Shown piece by piece: positions 41,369 to 51,567 of a stretch of DNA of 64,000 nt. Every line of letters begins with the position of its first letter. Positions within the stretch are counted from its first letter, which is position 1. Source of the stretch: Campylobacteraceae bacterium (lineage in GTDB: Bacteria > Campylobacterota > Campylobacteria > Campylobacterales > Sulfurovaceae). Below the pieces are notes generated by a model, which worked only from the letters and a program-made list of their open reading frames with translations, was not told the origin of the DNA and ran no database searches. The stretch lies in assembly GCA_027034975.1 (NCBI GenBank), contig JALVWQ010000062.1:1-64000 (forward strand), given 5' to 3'. The translations under genes and the position numbers were made by a program.

Positions 41369-42313
41369 ATACCCCGCTTTCGCTAACTCTTGTTTAATTC
41401 GTCCCATGAGATAGTTTTTACTCTCACCACACCAGCTAGGAGCTAGCAGAGAGTCATCTTCTATTCCAGCTGTAACTCTTTGTACTATTATATCTTTTGG
41501 CATCATCTCAATCGCTTTAATAAGTGTATCTATATACTCATTTAACTCAATTGGGGTAAATTCTCCACGATTATACTCGTTTGCTAGTATTGTATTTTTT
41601 ACCACATACAATGGATGGAACTTTATAGAGTCTATCCCCCACTCATATGCTGCTTTTGCGGAGTTGAGCATCATCTCTTGGTTTTCGCCTGGCAAGCCAA
41701 AAATAAGATGGCCACACACATTCAAGCCATACTCTTTCGCCCTCTTTATAGCCATCTCAACATTTTTAGCATCATGCCCTCTATTGATCCGATTGAGTGT
41801 CTCATCATAGATCGACTGAATGCCATACTCTATCCAAATCTCATGGCTCTTGCTCAATTCGCTTAAATACTCTAAAACACTCTCCTCTACACTATCGCTT
41901 CTTGTACCAATGCTAAGTCCAATAACATCTTTCTCCTCAAGAGCCTTAGAGTAGAGCTTTTGGAGAGTATCAAAAGGGGCATAAGTGTTTGTAAAAGCTT
42001 GAAAGTAAGCTAAGTACTTTTTGTATCCAAGCGGTTTGAACTCTCGCTTTGATCCATTAATTTGCGAAACCACTTGCATTAACTGAGACTCTATTAATGG
42101 ATTCTCCTGCGAGCTTAAGTTTAGAAAAATCTTATCTTTGTTTTTTGCAACATTTGGACTAAAAGAGTCATTTAAGCAGAAGGTACAGCCACCTTTAGCA
42201 ACAGTACCATCGATATTTGGACAGGTAAAGCCACCAATTGCTAGGGGGATCTTTTTAACACGCACCCCATACTTTGCTTGTAAATAACTTCCAAATGTTC
42301 TAATTTTTTGCAT
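41360..42313 (-). CDS. TIGR01212/YhcC-like radical SAM protein
   Basis: RTFGSYLQAKYGVRVKKIPLAIGGFTCPNIDGTVAKGGCTFC; YFQAFTNTYAPF. Confidence 0.9.
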   Translation of the reverse strand: MQKIRTFGSYLQAKYGVRVKKIPLAIGGFTCPNIDGTVAKGGCTFCLNDSFSPNVAKNKDKIFLNLSSQENPLIESQLMQVVSQINGSKREFKPLGYKKYLAYFQAFTNTYAPFDTLQKLYSKALEEKDVIGLSIGTRSDSVEESVLEYLSELSKSHEIWIEYGIQSIYDETLNRINRGHDAKNVEMAIKRAKEYGLNVCGHLIFGLPGENQEMMLNSAKAAYEWGIDSIKFHPLYVVKNTILANEYNRGEFTPIELNEYIDTLIKAIEMMPKDIIVQRVTAGIEDDSLLAPSWCGESKNYLMGRIKQELAKAGYRY

Positions 42314-43684
42314 TTAGTTTCCACTACAATTTAAAGACTCTGCACATCCACCAGCAAAATAGTCTCCATCAAAGCTTACAAGAGAGTACTCTCTATCTCT
42401 TCCAAGTGCATTTTTTAAGCCCTCAATACTTAAAAATCCAACACTCTCGGCTCCAATCTTCTGTGCAATCTCCTCAGGAGTATGGCTATTAGAGATCAGC
42501 TCCTCTTTTGTAGGAGTATCTATACCATAGCGACATGGGTACTTAATCTCTGGTGCCGCAATTCGCATATGCACCTCTGTAGCTCCAGCATCTTTAAGCA
42601 TCTTAACAATCTGACGCGAAGTTGTACCACGCACTAAAGAGTCATCGATAATTGCTACTCTTTTCCCTTTTATTAAATGCTTAATTGGAGAGAGCTTGAG
42701 TTTTACTTTTAAATCTCTTATCTGCTGCGTTGGCTCGATAAATGTTCTCCCCACGTAGTGGTTTCTTACAATTCCCATATTAAACGGCTTGCCAATCTGC
42801 TCTGCAAAGCCCATTGCAGCAGCAACTCCACTATCTGGAACAGGTAAAACCAAATCTACATCGATTGGTTGCTCTTTTGCAAGCTCTCTACCGCATTTTA
42901 ACCGCTTCTCATAAACATTTTTACCATCAATATTAGAGTCTGGTCTAGCAAAATAGATATACTCAAAGGCACATGGTCTGTAATCTGGCTCCATGAGCTG
43001 TACACTTCTTGGCTCTTGCCCCTCTTTTTCGAAAATTAGCATCTCGCCAGGATTCACATCTCTTACAAACTCTGCATTTACCAAATCAAATGCACAAGTC
43101 TCGCTTGCAACTATATAACCCCCATCTGGCAGCTTTCCAAGGCTGAGTGGGCGAATACCAAAACGATCACGGATCACAAACATTTTTGAGCGGCTCTGAA
43201 TAATTAAACAGTACGCCCCCTCGATCTTTTTAATCATATCTATAATTCTATCATAGAGGCTCTCTTTTTGGCTCTTTGCAATCAAGTGTACAATATTCTC
43301 TGTATCCATATATGTCTGGAATATCGCACCCTTATCGATGAGCTCTTCTCGCACCTCTAACTTATTTGTCAAGTTTCCATTGTGTGCAACAGCAATCTCA
43401 CCAAGCTTATAGCGAGCAAATACAGGCTGTGCATCAAGTACCGAGTCTTTTCCAGCAGTAGAGTAGCGGTTATGACCAATAGCACACTTCCCCTCTAAGA
43501 CCTTAAAGCTCTCTTCATTAAAAATATCGGTTACTAAACCTCGCTTCTTGATTAAACTAATTGTCTCTCCATTTGCGGCACTAATTCCACTCGACTCTTG
43601 CCCACGATGCTGCATTGCAAAAAGTGCATAATATGCAACCTTAGAAGCCTCTTTGCACCCATATACCCCAACAACTGCACACAT
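42314..43684 (-). CDS. purF: Amidophosphoribosyltransferase
   Basis: MCAVVGVYGCKEASKVAYYALFAMQHRGQESSGI; VAIIDDSLVRGTTSRQIV. Confidence 0.96.
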   Translation of the reverse strand: MCAVVGVYGCKEASKVAYYALFAMQHRGQESSGISAANGETISLIKKRGLVTDIFNEESFKVLEGKCAIGHNRYSTAGKDSVLDAQPVFARYKLGEIAVAHNGNLTNKLEVREELIDKGAIFQTYMDTENIVHLIAKSQKESLYDRIIDMIKKIEGAYCLIIQSRSKMFVIRDRFGIRPLSLGKLPDGGYIVASETCAFDLVNAEFVRDVNPGEMLIFEKEGQEPRSVQLMEPDYRPCAFEYIYFARPDSNIDGKNVYEKRLKCGRELAKEQPIDVDLVLPVPDSGVAAAMGFAEQIGKPFNMGIVRNHYVGRTFIEPTQQIRDLKVKLKLSPIKHLIKGKRVAIIDDSLVRGTTSRQIVKMLKDAGATEVHMRIAAPEIKYPCRYGIDTPTKEELISNSHTPEEIAQKIGAESVGFLSIEGLKNALGRDREYSLVSFDGDYFAGGCAESLNCSGN

Positions 43685-43697
43685 TTAATGTAACTCC

Positions 43698-44465
43698 TTA
43701 TATACCAATAGCATCATTTATGCTATACATACCAGGCTTTTGCTCTACAAGCCACTTTGCAGCTCTTAATGCCCCTTTAGAAAATGTCTCTCTGCTAGTT
43801 GCAGTGTGCCCAAGCTCTATATATTCACCATCGTTATAGAATCCAACCGTATGGCGACCAACAATATCGCCACCTCTAAGAGCCATTACTGCAATCTCAT
43901 CTTTCGTTCTTGCACCAATCTGCCCATCTCTACCACTTACTCTCGCTTTATCTAAGTCTAAGCCTCTGCCCTCGGCTGCAAACTCTGCCAAAGTCAACGC
44001 TGTACCACTTGGAGCATCCACTTTATGGCGGTGGTGCATCTCTACAATTTCGATATCGAAATCTTTGAGCTTGCTCGATACATCTCTAACAAGCTGCTTT
44101 AAGAGTGCTATCCCTACAGACATATTAGTCGAGTAGAGCACCGGTGCAACCTTCGCAACCTCAGCTAAGAGATTTTGCTGGTGTGGTGTAAATCCAGTAG
44201 TTGCTACAACAATAGGTTTAGGGTTCTTTAGTACTGCTTCACAAAGAGCCTCTGTAGCTGCTGGTGCAGAGAAATCAACAATCACATCTGCAACCTCAAC
44301 AAGTTTATCCATATCGTTGGTTATTAATATACTCTCTGGAACTTGCATATTTAACTCATCAAAAACATGCAAAACTGCTAAATCGAGTGCTTCATCTTCA
44401 AGTGTATTTTTTATTAAGTGGGCACCCATTCTCCCTGTGCTTCCTAAAATACCAACCTTAACCAT
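43698..44465 (-). CDS. dapB: 4-hydroxy-tetrahydrodipicolinate reductase
   Basis: VKVGILGSTGRMGAHL; EMHHRHKVDAPSGTALTLAE. Confidence 0.95.
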   Translation of the reverse strand: MVKVGILGSTGRMGAHLIKNTLEDEALDLAVLHVFDELNMQVPESILITNDMDKLVEVADVIVDFSAPAATEALCEAVLKNPKPIVVATTGFTPHQQNLLAEVAKVAPVLYSTNMSVGIALLKQLVRDVSSKLKDFDIEIVEMHHRHKVDAPSGTALTLAEFAAEGRGLDLDKARVSGRDGQIGARTKDEIAVMALRGGDIVGRHTVGFYNDGEYIELGHTATSRETFSKGALRAAKWLVEQKPGMYSINDAIGI

Positions 44466-45402
44466 TAAACTTCTCCTGAACATAATTTAAAGCTTCCATA
44501 CCTGCAACTGCTCCATCTCCAGCAGCACAAACAACCTGTTTTGCGGCATCTACTCGTATATCTCCTGCTGCAAAGAGTCCAGCAGTTGAAGTGTGCATCT
44601 TTAAATCAACCAACACCTCTCCCCAGTCGTTTAAGTCGCAAAGATAACTGCCATCACTCTGTTGGAGAACCTCATTATTTACATTTCTACCAACAAAAAC
44701 AAAAATACCAGGCACTTTTAGATCGATCTCTTTACCCTCTTGTTCAATCTTAAGCCCCCCTAGCCCCATTGCAGAGCCATAAGCCTCTTTAATGGTAGCG
44801 TTTAAAATAAACTCTATCTTCTCACTCTTAGTAGCTCTCTCTACTGTTGGAGGAGCTGCTCTAAAACTATCTCTTCTATGGATTACATAGACTTTCGAGC
44901 AGATATTCGCCAAATAGAGAGCCTCTTCAAGTGCTGTATCGCCACCACCTAAAACAGCCACCTCTTTATCTTTATAAAAAAATCCATCACAAGTTGCACA
45001 AGTACTTACACCCTTGCCAAAAAACTCATCTTCGCCCTTAAATCCAGCCTTTTTAGGGGTGCTTCCTGTACAGACTATAACACTCTTCGCCTCATACTCG
45101 CTACTTGCTGTCTTCACTTTAAAGATATCACCCTCTTTGGTTACCTGCTTCACCTCTGCCATCTCATGCTTTAAACCAAAATGCATACACTGAGCAGGCC
45201 ACGGCTCCATAAGCTCCATACCGGTCAATGGTGGATCTTCTCTAAAGACTCCTGGGTAGTTTTCGATCTCACTACTTTGGGTAATCTGCCCTCCTGGCAT
45301 ACCCATCTCAAACATTACAACCTCTTTTAAGCCACCACGCGTCGCATAAAGCCCCGCAGTTAAACCTGCTGGACCTCCACCAATTATCGCTAAATCTAAC
45401 AT
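44458..45402 (-). CDS. trxB: Thioredoxin reductase
   Basis: IGGGPAGLTAGLYATRGG; STCATCDGFFYKDKEVAVLGGGDTALEEAL. Confidence 0.95.
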   Translation of the reverse strand: MLDLAIIGGGPAGLTAGLYATRGGLKEVVMFEMGMPGGQITQSSEIENYPGVFREDPPLTGMELMEPWPAQCMHFGLKHEMAEVKQVTKEGDIFKVKTASSEYEAKSVIVCTGSTPKKAGFKGEDEFFGKGVSTCATCDGFFYKDKEVAVLGGGDTALEEALYLANICSKVYVIHRRDSFRAAPPTVERATKSEKIEFILNATIKEAYGSAMGLGGLKIEQEGKEIDLKVPGIFVFVGRNVNNEVLQQSDGSYLCDLNDWGEVLVDLKMHTSTAGLFAAGDIRVDAAKQVVCAAGDGAVAGMEALNYVQEKFNG

Positions 45403-45503
45403 TTTGTTACCTTTTTACACATTAGTATAGTTTATAAAACTCTCTTGATTATAGTAACTCTTCTTGTAGTATCTGTGAAAAAGAGAAAATTAAAAACTAT
45501 ACC

Positions 45504-45526
45504 TCAAAAAGGGTCAGGTGACCCCA
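45504..45526 (-). terminator. Rho-independent terminator of trxA
   Basis: Minus strand GGGTCA-CC-TGACCC followed by TTTTT. Confidence 0.8.
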
Positions 45527-45539
45527 TCGAGAGATTAGC

Positions 45540-45860
45540 TTACGCTAAAAGAGCATCTAGCTTCTCAGCAAATACCGCTTTACCAGCAGCACCTACCATT
45601 TGGTCAACTAACTCACCATCTTTAAAGAATAGAATAGTTGGAATAGATCTAATCCCATACTCACCAGCAATTGATGGCTGCTCATCTGTATTTACTTTAC
45701 AAATTTTTGCTTTTCCATCGTAATCTTCTGCCAACTCCTCAATTACTGGAGCAATCATTCTACATGGTCCACACCATGGAGCCCAAAAGTCCACGAGTGC
45801 AACACCTTCGCTAATTGTCTCTTTAAAGTTGTCAGCTGTTAACTCAATATACTTACCCAT
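45540..45860 (-). CDS. trxA: Thioredoxin
   Basis: VDFWAPWCGPCRMIAPVIEELA; start MGKYIELTADNF. Confidence 0.96.
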   Translation of the reverse strand: MGKYIELTADNFKETISEGVALVDFWAPWCGPCRMIAPVIEELAEDYDGKAKICKVNTDEQPSIAGEYGIRSIPTILFFKDGELVDQMVGAAGKAVFAEKLDALLA

Positions 45861-45985
45861 AAAAATCCTTTCTTTATGTAAATTCAAGATAAGAGATTAT
45901 ACCTTTTTAAAACTAAAAAGCAAATATCTCTTTTACAAAAGAGAATATAGCATCTATTGTTTAAAGAATAATTAAAGCAAGCTCA

Positions 45986-46726
45986 TTAAAGAGCAATCTC
46001 TTTAAATTTGCTACTTCGTGTACCCTCTATAGCTTCTACGCTCTTCCCTTTTACCGTATAGACAAACGAAATTTTATCCTCATCACTCTCGTTTGCATTG
46101 GCACGGTGGAGCAGCTCTGAGTGGAAAAGTACAATATCGCCAGCCTCTAAATCAAACGAAACCCTCTGTTCAATCAACGTTTGATTCTCCTCTATATCGG
46201 CTTGAAAAAAGCTCTTCTCATCAAAAGAGCTCTCTTTAAGCTCCATTTTGTGGCTTCCTGGAATAAACTCTAAAACTCCATTTTGGCTATTCTCGACCCC
46301 AAGGGCTAGCCAGACGCTTACTAAATTATCGCCACTATAGTTCCAGTAGCGGCTATCACGGTGCCAACAAGTCTGTGTCGAAGTGTGAGCAAGTTTTGTC
46401 ATTATAGAGTTGTGATGAGCGGTAACTAAAATCGGCTCTTCATCTAAAACCTGCTCTAAAATAGGGCGAATCTCTCTATTCTCCATCCACTCTTTAAAAA
46501 CAATATCTCTATCATAGACTTGTCGCAAACGGCGTACACTCTTTTTATAGATATCTTTCTCAATACCGATATACTCATACTCTGTCTCAATCGGCTCTAT
46601 TGCATATTTCAAATGCACCTTTGCAATATCTCTAATTACGCTGCAACTTTTTTGATCCAAAAAGCCCCTAATAAGCAAAAAACCATCTTTCCTAAACTGC
46701 TCTAACTGCTCTTGATTTAACTCCAT
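45986..46726 (-). CDS. Phytanoyl-CoA dioxygenase (PhyH) family Fe(II)/2-oxoglutarate oxygenase
   Basis: FRKDGFLLIRGFLD; CWHRDSRYWNYSGDNLVSVWLALGVENSQNGVLEFIPGSHK; LFHSELLHRANANES. Confidence 0.88.
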   Translation of the reverse strand: MELNQEQLEQFRKDGFLLIRGFLDQKSCSVIRDIAKVHLKYAIEPIETEYEYIGIEKDIYKKSVRRLRQVYDRDIVFKEWMENREIRPILEQVLDEEPILVTAHHNSIMTKLAHTSTQTCWHRDSRYWNYSGDNLVSVWLALGVENSQNGVLEFIPGSHKMELKESSFDEKSFFQADIEENQTLIEQRVSFDLEAGDIVLFHSELLHRANANESDEDKISFVYTVKGKSVEAIEGTRSSKFKEIAL

Positions 46727-46734
46727 AAAACCAC

Positions 46735-47073
46735 CTATAGTGTTATATTTTCTATAAGTTCTATTGTATCATCTTTTACTATAAGAGCATCAATACACCA
46801 GTCAAAATTGAGCCGTTTCTTCTTTAAATAGTAGTGGGCACTCTTTATAATCTTCTGTAGCTTTTGTGGTGTAATATTATAGATAGGCTCAAAACTCCCT
46901 TGAGAGGCTTTCACCTCTATAAAGTGCAAAACATCACCATTTTTTGCAATTATATCTATCTCTCCGAGCTTGCTGGCATAGAAGTTTCGCTCTACAATCG
47001 TAAAACCTCTCGCCTGCAAAAACTCTATAGCTCTATCTTCGCTCTTTTTCCCAAAGATTTTGCTTAAGAGCAC
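46735..47073 (-). CDS. UPF0102/YraN family endonuclease-like protein
   Basis: [48 protein letters not shown]. Confidence 0.9.
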   Translation of the reverse strand: MLLSKIFGKKSEDRAIEFLQARGFTIVERNFYASKLGEIDIIAKNGDVLHFIEVKASQGSFEPIYNITPQKLQKIIKSAHYYLKKKRLNFDWCIDALIVKDDTIELIENITL

Positions 47074-49154
47074 GGTATGCCACTCCCTGCAGGTATAACA
47101 TCAACCTTAAGCGACTTAAAGCGTGCCGTCATTACAAAGCTATCGCACTCATCCCCAAAGAGGGCATTTATTCGCGAACTACTGTGGTGGAATGTACAAA
47201 AGAGTGTCCCCTCTTTAATAGTGTTACTATACTTTACACTCAGCACTTCACTCTCTCCATTTTCGCTCTTTAAAACCACCTGCTCTCCAAATATCGACTC
47301 TGCACTTGGAGGTGCTAAGAGAATATCTCTATCATACTTGGTAATAAGCTTTTTACTCCGCTTTGTCTGTGCGGCATTATTGTAGTGTGGCAATACTCGC
47401 CCGGTAGTTAAGTACCACCCTTTAAGTGGGTCTTTATTAAACTCGCCTGCTAAGATCTCTGCAACCATCCCACGCTTCTCCCACTGGTTATAGACAAAGT
47501 TTCCTAAACCATCTTCGGTTCTAAAATCGAGAAGATGTAAAATCGGTGTATCTTCGTGATAGATTGGCCACTGCATACCCCTTTTGCTGTGTCTTTTGAG
47601 CCTATAATATGCTGCCCCACTAAAGCGTCGGTGGGCAACCTCGCGAACTTCATTCCATATCTCTTCGCTATTTTTGTAATTAAATTCTCCACCCATCTTA
47701 TTATCGATCGCTTGCAAAACTTCCCAATCATCTGGCAAATCAGACGCCACAAGCGGCTGCGAAAGGTGCAAACGACGCATAGCATTTACATAGACACCCT
47801 CTTTCTCATACGCCGACTTCACCCCAAATACAATATCTGCCCTGCTTGCAATATCATTTATAAAGAGCTCTTGCACTACAAGCAACTCTAAACTCTCTAT
47901 CGCCTTTGTGGTCTTATTTACATTTGGGTGAATATGGGTAATATCTTCGCCCATATTAAAGAGTGCTTTTACCTTGCCCTCTAACATCTGCTCTATCAGT
48001 TGTGGGGTCATTAAACCAATCTCTTTAGGCTCTTGATAATCTGGTGCATAATAGGGCAAGCACCCCATATCGCAAGCCCCTTGCACATTGTTTTGCCCAC
48101 GAAGCGGCATTAATCCTGCTCCGCTCTTTCCGATATTTCCGGTTAAGAGTGCCAAATGGGTAATTGCCATAACCGCCTTTGAGCCATCTATATGCTCCGT
48201 AATTCCTAAGCCCCAAAAGATCATCGATCGCTTTAGAGCATACTCTCGTGCAATATTTGGTATCTGTTTTGCAAGCTGCTCATACCCCTCTACCTGCTTA
48301 AAAAACTTAGGATCCGCATAAGGATCGTTTAGAATCTTCTCTTTAAACTCCTCAAAATTGCGAGTCCGCTTCTGCACAAACTCCTTATCATAAAGCTCTT
48401 CGCTAATTATTACATACGCCATCATATTTAAAATAAGCAAGTTCGCCTCAAAAGGGATAATAGTATTATATTTCGCCCGCTTCGCAAGCTTTGTCTCTCG
48501 CACATCAATAACGGCAATATTATCTTTTGTCGCAGCTACCTCTACAAGTCTATTAGCAACAATAGGGTGAGCCTCGATTGTATTTGACCCCATTACAATA
48601 ATAAACTCAGCTTCATAGATATCATCGTATGGATTGGTTGCAGCACCCTCTCCAATTGTTGCCCGCATCCCCTTAAGACTTGGAGAATGGCAAACCCTCG
48701 CACAGTTATCTACATGCGGAGACTCCATAGACTCCCTACAAAATTTCTGAAACAAATAAGCATTTTCGCAACTCGTTCTTGCCCCACCAATTGCACAAAA
48801 GCTGTGTCGTCCATATTTGGCTTTAATCTCTTGCAGTTTACGGGCTGTAATTGTTGTTGCTGTCTCAAAATCGGTTGCATAGAAGTTGCTATCGTATTCA
48901 CTGAGGCTCTCTTTAAACTCGCTATAGAGCTCTCTATTTCTTTCTAAAAAGCATTTAGCAATTAGTGGCTGACGCAATCTATCGCTTGCATCAACAAAGT
49001 CATAGCCATATTTTCCCTTTATACAGAGCTTCCCTTGGCTAACCACGCCATCTTTTTGTGCATAAATTTTTTCTATCTTATTATCATCTACTGCTGCTGT
49101 AATATCGCACCCTACCCCACAATAGGTACAGACACTATCGATCTCTTTTTGCAT
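47064..49154 (-). CDS. Molybdopterin oxidoreductase, formate dehydrogenase-like (Cys at Sec position)
   Basis: [78 protein letters not shown]. Confidence 0.9.
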   Translation of the reverse strand: MQKEIDSVCTYCGVGCDITAAVDDNKIEKIYAQKDGVVSQGKLCIKGKYGYDFVDASDRLRQPLIAKCFLERNRELYSEFKESLSEYDSNFYATDFETATTITARKLQEIKAKYGRHSFCAIGGARTSCENAYLFQKFCRESMESPHVDNCARVCHSPSLKGMRATIGEGAATNPYDDIYEAEFIIVMGSNTIEAHPIVANRLVEVAATKDNIAVIDVRETKLAKRAKYNTIIPFEANLLILNMMAYVIISEELYDKEFVQKRTRNFEEFKEKILNDPYADPKFFKQVEGYEQLAKQIPNIAREYALKRSMIFWGLGITEHIDGSKAVMAITHLALLTGNIGKSGAGLMPLRGQNNVQGACDMGCLPYYAPDYQEPKEIGLMTPQLIEQMLEGKVKALFNMGEDITHIHPNVNKTTKAIESLELLVVQELFINDIASRADIVFGVKSAYEKEGVYVNAMRRLHLSQPLVASDLPDDWEVLQAIDNKMGGEFNYKNSEEIWNEVREVAHRRFSGAAYYRLKRHSKRGMQWPIYHEDTPILHLLDFRTEDGLGNFVYNQWEKRGMVAEILAGEFNKDPLKGWYLTTGRVLPHYNNAAQTKRSKKLITKYDRDILLAPPSAESIFGEQVVLKSENGESEVLSVKYSNTIKEGTLFCTFHHSSSRINALFGDECDSFVMTARFKSLKVDVIPAGSGIPCS

Positions 49155-49231
49155 AATAAAACCTTTTATCAATTTATGCTATTCTTCCATAGTAAGCTTA
49201 AAAAAGTAAGAAGTATTTAAAAGTTTTTTTC

Positions 49232-49675
49232 TTAAAGTCTTTTACTATCTATTATGAATGTCACTGGTCCATCATTGAGTATCTCTACCTCCATAGAGGC
49301 ACCAAAAATACCACACTCTACCGGTATATATTGACGCAGTGCTTCAATAAATTCAAGGTAGAGTTGCTTTGCCTCTTTGGGCTCTTTTGCCTTTGTAAAG
49401 CTTGGGCGATTCCCCTTCTTTACATCGCCTGCAAGGGTAAATTGGCTAATAACGAGCGCAGCACCACCAGAATCTATAATATTCAGATTCATCTTGCCGC
49501 ACGCATCACTAAAGATCCGCAGCTTCACAATCTTATTTACAAGCTTTGCTATATCCTCTTGAGTATCCTCTTCTACTACGCCTAAGAGAATATTCAGACC
49601 CTTGCCAATGGAGCCAACAACGCTCCCATCAACCTTTACTGATGAGTGGCTAACTCTTTGAACTACTGCAATCAT
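49232..49675 (-). CDS. dtd: D-aminoacyl-tRNA deacylase
   Basis: MIAVVQRVSHSSVKVDGSVVGSIGKGLNILLGV; SQFTLAGDVKKGNRPSF; VTFIID. Confidence 0.95.
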   Translation of the reverse strand: MIAVVQRVSHSSVKVDGSVVGSIGKGLNILLGVVEEDTQEDIAKLVNKIVKLRIFSDACGKMNLNIIDSGGAALVISQFTLAGDVKKGNRPSFTKAKEPKEAKQLYLEFIEALRQYIPVECGIFGASMEVEILNDGPVTFIIDSKRL

Positions 49676-49677
49676 AT

Positions 49678-50181
49678 CTATTTAAAGTTACCAAAACTAA
49701 GTGGAGCCTTCAAATCAAGCTGCTTTACAGCCGCAATCACCTTTTGGAGATCATCTATCTTCTTACCACTCACTCGCACCTCATCACCCTGAATTGCTGG
49801 TGTTACTTTAAGCTTGAGATCCTTAATCGCTTTTACAATCTTCTTTGCTTCATCTTTCTCGATACTATCAACAATCTTATAGGTTACCTTAATATTGCCG
49901 CCGCTAATGCCATCTTGCTTTATCTCTTCAAGCGACTTTGGCGAGAGACCTCGTTTAATCATTTTACTAATTACAATATCTTTGAGAGCATCAATCTTAC
50001 TATCGCTAGAGCTAGAGAGCGTCAAAACCTTCGCCTTATCATTGAGCTCAATCTCAACCATCACACCCTTAAAATCAAAACGGCTTCCAACCTCTTTTTT
50101 AACCTGTTCAATGGCATTTTTCATCTCCATAAAATCAAGCTTTGCCGTAATATCAAAGTAGTGCTCTTTCGCTTTTGCCAT
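49678..50181 (-). CDS. YajQ family cyclic-di-GMP-binding protein
   Basis: FDITAKLDFMEMKNAIEQVKKEVGSRFDFKG; GDEVRVSGKKIDDLQKVIA. Confidence 0.93.
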   Translation of the reverse strand: MAKAKEHYFDITAKLDFMEMKNAIEQVKKEVGSRFDFKGVMVEIELNDKAKVLTLSSSSDSKIDALKDIVISKMIKRGLSPKSLEEIKQDGISGGNIKVTYKIVDSIEKDEAKKIVKAIKDLKLKVTPAIQGDEVRVSGKKIDDLQKVIAAVKQLDLKAPLSFGNFK

Positions 50182-50253
50182 AAGAATACCTTTCATTTTT
50201 ACTAGAAGTATAACATAAATATAAGTATGGATAAAAGTTTATAGTATTAATAC

Positions 50254-50300
50254 TTGGGCTCTAAGCCTAAGCTCTTGGCTTTTAGCTTAGCGTTAGCTCT
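50254..50300. repeat. Partial heptamer repeat family A
   Basis: tgggctctaagcctaagctcttggcttttagcttagcgttagctct. Confidence 0.55.
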
Positions 50301-50301
50301 A

Positions 50302-51567
50302 TTACTCCACAATCCGAAGCATAGAGATATTTCCATCACCTACGCTCTCTAAGCCCTTAAGCGACTCTATCGCCTCTTCGATTTGGCTCTCTTTGCAGCT
50401 ATGTGTCGTTAAGAGAAGCCTTACTCTATTTTCAATACGGGAATCCTTTTGCAGTACCGAAGAGATCGAAATACCCTTATTTGCCAATACAGAAGTAACA
50501 GCCGCCAACACTCCTGGCTGATCAATAACTTTTAGTTTTAAGTAGTACTTAGAGACAATCTCGCTTCTATCAAGCAGCTCAAAGCCACTCTCTAGCCCCT
50601 TCTTGTAACCTAGCATTGGACCTCTATTTCCTCTTGCAATCTCGATAATATCAGCAATTACAGAGCTTGCCGTTGCATCACCACCTGCTCCAGGCCCATA
50701 AAACATTGTCTCACCAACTCTATCGCCTACAACACTAATAGCATTCATCACGCCATCAACTTTAGCAATTGCATGCTTTTTTGAGACAAGGGCTGGATGA
50801 ACTCGTATCTCAACACCTTTTTCTAATTTTTTTGCAACCCCTAAAAGCTTTATCTCATACCCAAACTCTTTAGCAAAATCGACATCACTAGAGCTAATAT
50901 TCTCAATACCTTCAATTAAAATATCTTCTGGTTTTGCATCGATTCCATAAGCAATAGAGGCTAAAATCAGTAGTTTGTGTGCCGCATCAAAACCACCCAC
51001 ATCAAAAGTAGGATCTGCCTCGGCATATCCTAACTCTTGAGCCTCTTTTAAAACAGCATCGTAACTGACACCCTCTTGAATCATCTTTGTGAGCATATAG
51101 TTACAAGTGCCATTTAAGATACCTATGATCGACTCTATATGGTTCGCACTCAAACCATTTCTAAGTGCCCCAATAATCGGTATTCCCCCTGCAACACTCG
51201 CTTCATAAAAGAGTGGCAAATCACCTGCAATCTTTTGCAGATCATAGCGGTGGTATGCTAAAAGAGCCTTATTTGCAGTCACAACACTCTTGCCATTCTC
51301 CAGTGCTCTCTTTACAAGCTCATAGGCTTCCTCTACCCCACCCATCAGCTCTACAACAATATCGATCTCAGGATTATCAACGACACGGCTAGGATCATCA
51401 GTGAGCTCAATTGTAACATCTCGCTTCTTCTCTAAATTTTTTACCACACCAATTACTGGAACAATCTCGACCCCAGCTCTTGCACTAATAATGTCACTAT
51501 TCTCACGCAGAATATTTGCGACACTTGTACCAACTGTACCAACTCCAATTATCCCTACCTTTATCAT
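50302..51567 (-). CDS. hom: Homoserine dehydrogenase with ACT domain
   Basis: VGIIGVGTVGTSVANIL; GILNGTCNYMLTKM; YGPGAGGDATASSV. Confidence 0.96.
   Translation of the reverse strand: MIKVGIIGVGTVGTSVANILRENSDIISARAGVEIVPVIGVVKNLEKKRDVTIELTDDPSRVVDNPEIDIVVELMGGVEEAYELVKRALENGKSVVTANKALLAYHRYDLQKIAGDLPLFYEASVAGGIPIIGALRNGLSANHIESIIGILNGTCNYMLTKMIQEGVSYDAVLKEAQELGYAEADPTFDVGGFDAAHKLLILASIAYGIDAKPEDILIEGIENISSSDVDFAKEFGYEIKLLGVAKKLEKGVEIRVHPALVSKKHAIAKVDGVMNAISVVGDRVGETMFYGPGAGGDATASSVIADIIEIARGNRGPMLGYKKGLESGFELLDRSEIVSKYYLKLKVIDQPGVLAAVTSVLANKGISISSVLQKDSRIENRVRLLLTTHSCKESQIEEAIESLKGLESVGDGNISMLRIVE

Noticed and set aside
41203-41397. ORF 64 aa [20 protein letters not shown]...
   Set aside because: Translation of the family A repeat and hemB antisense, not a gene.
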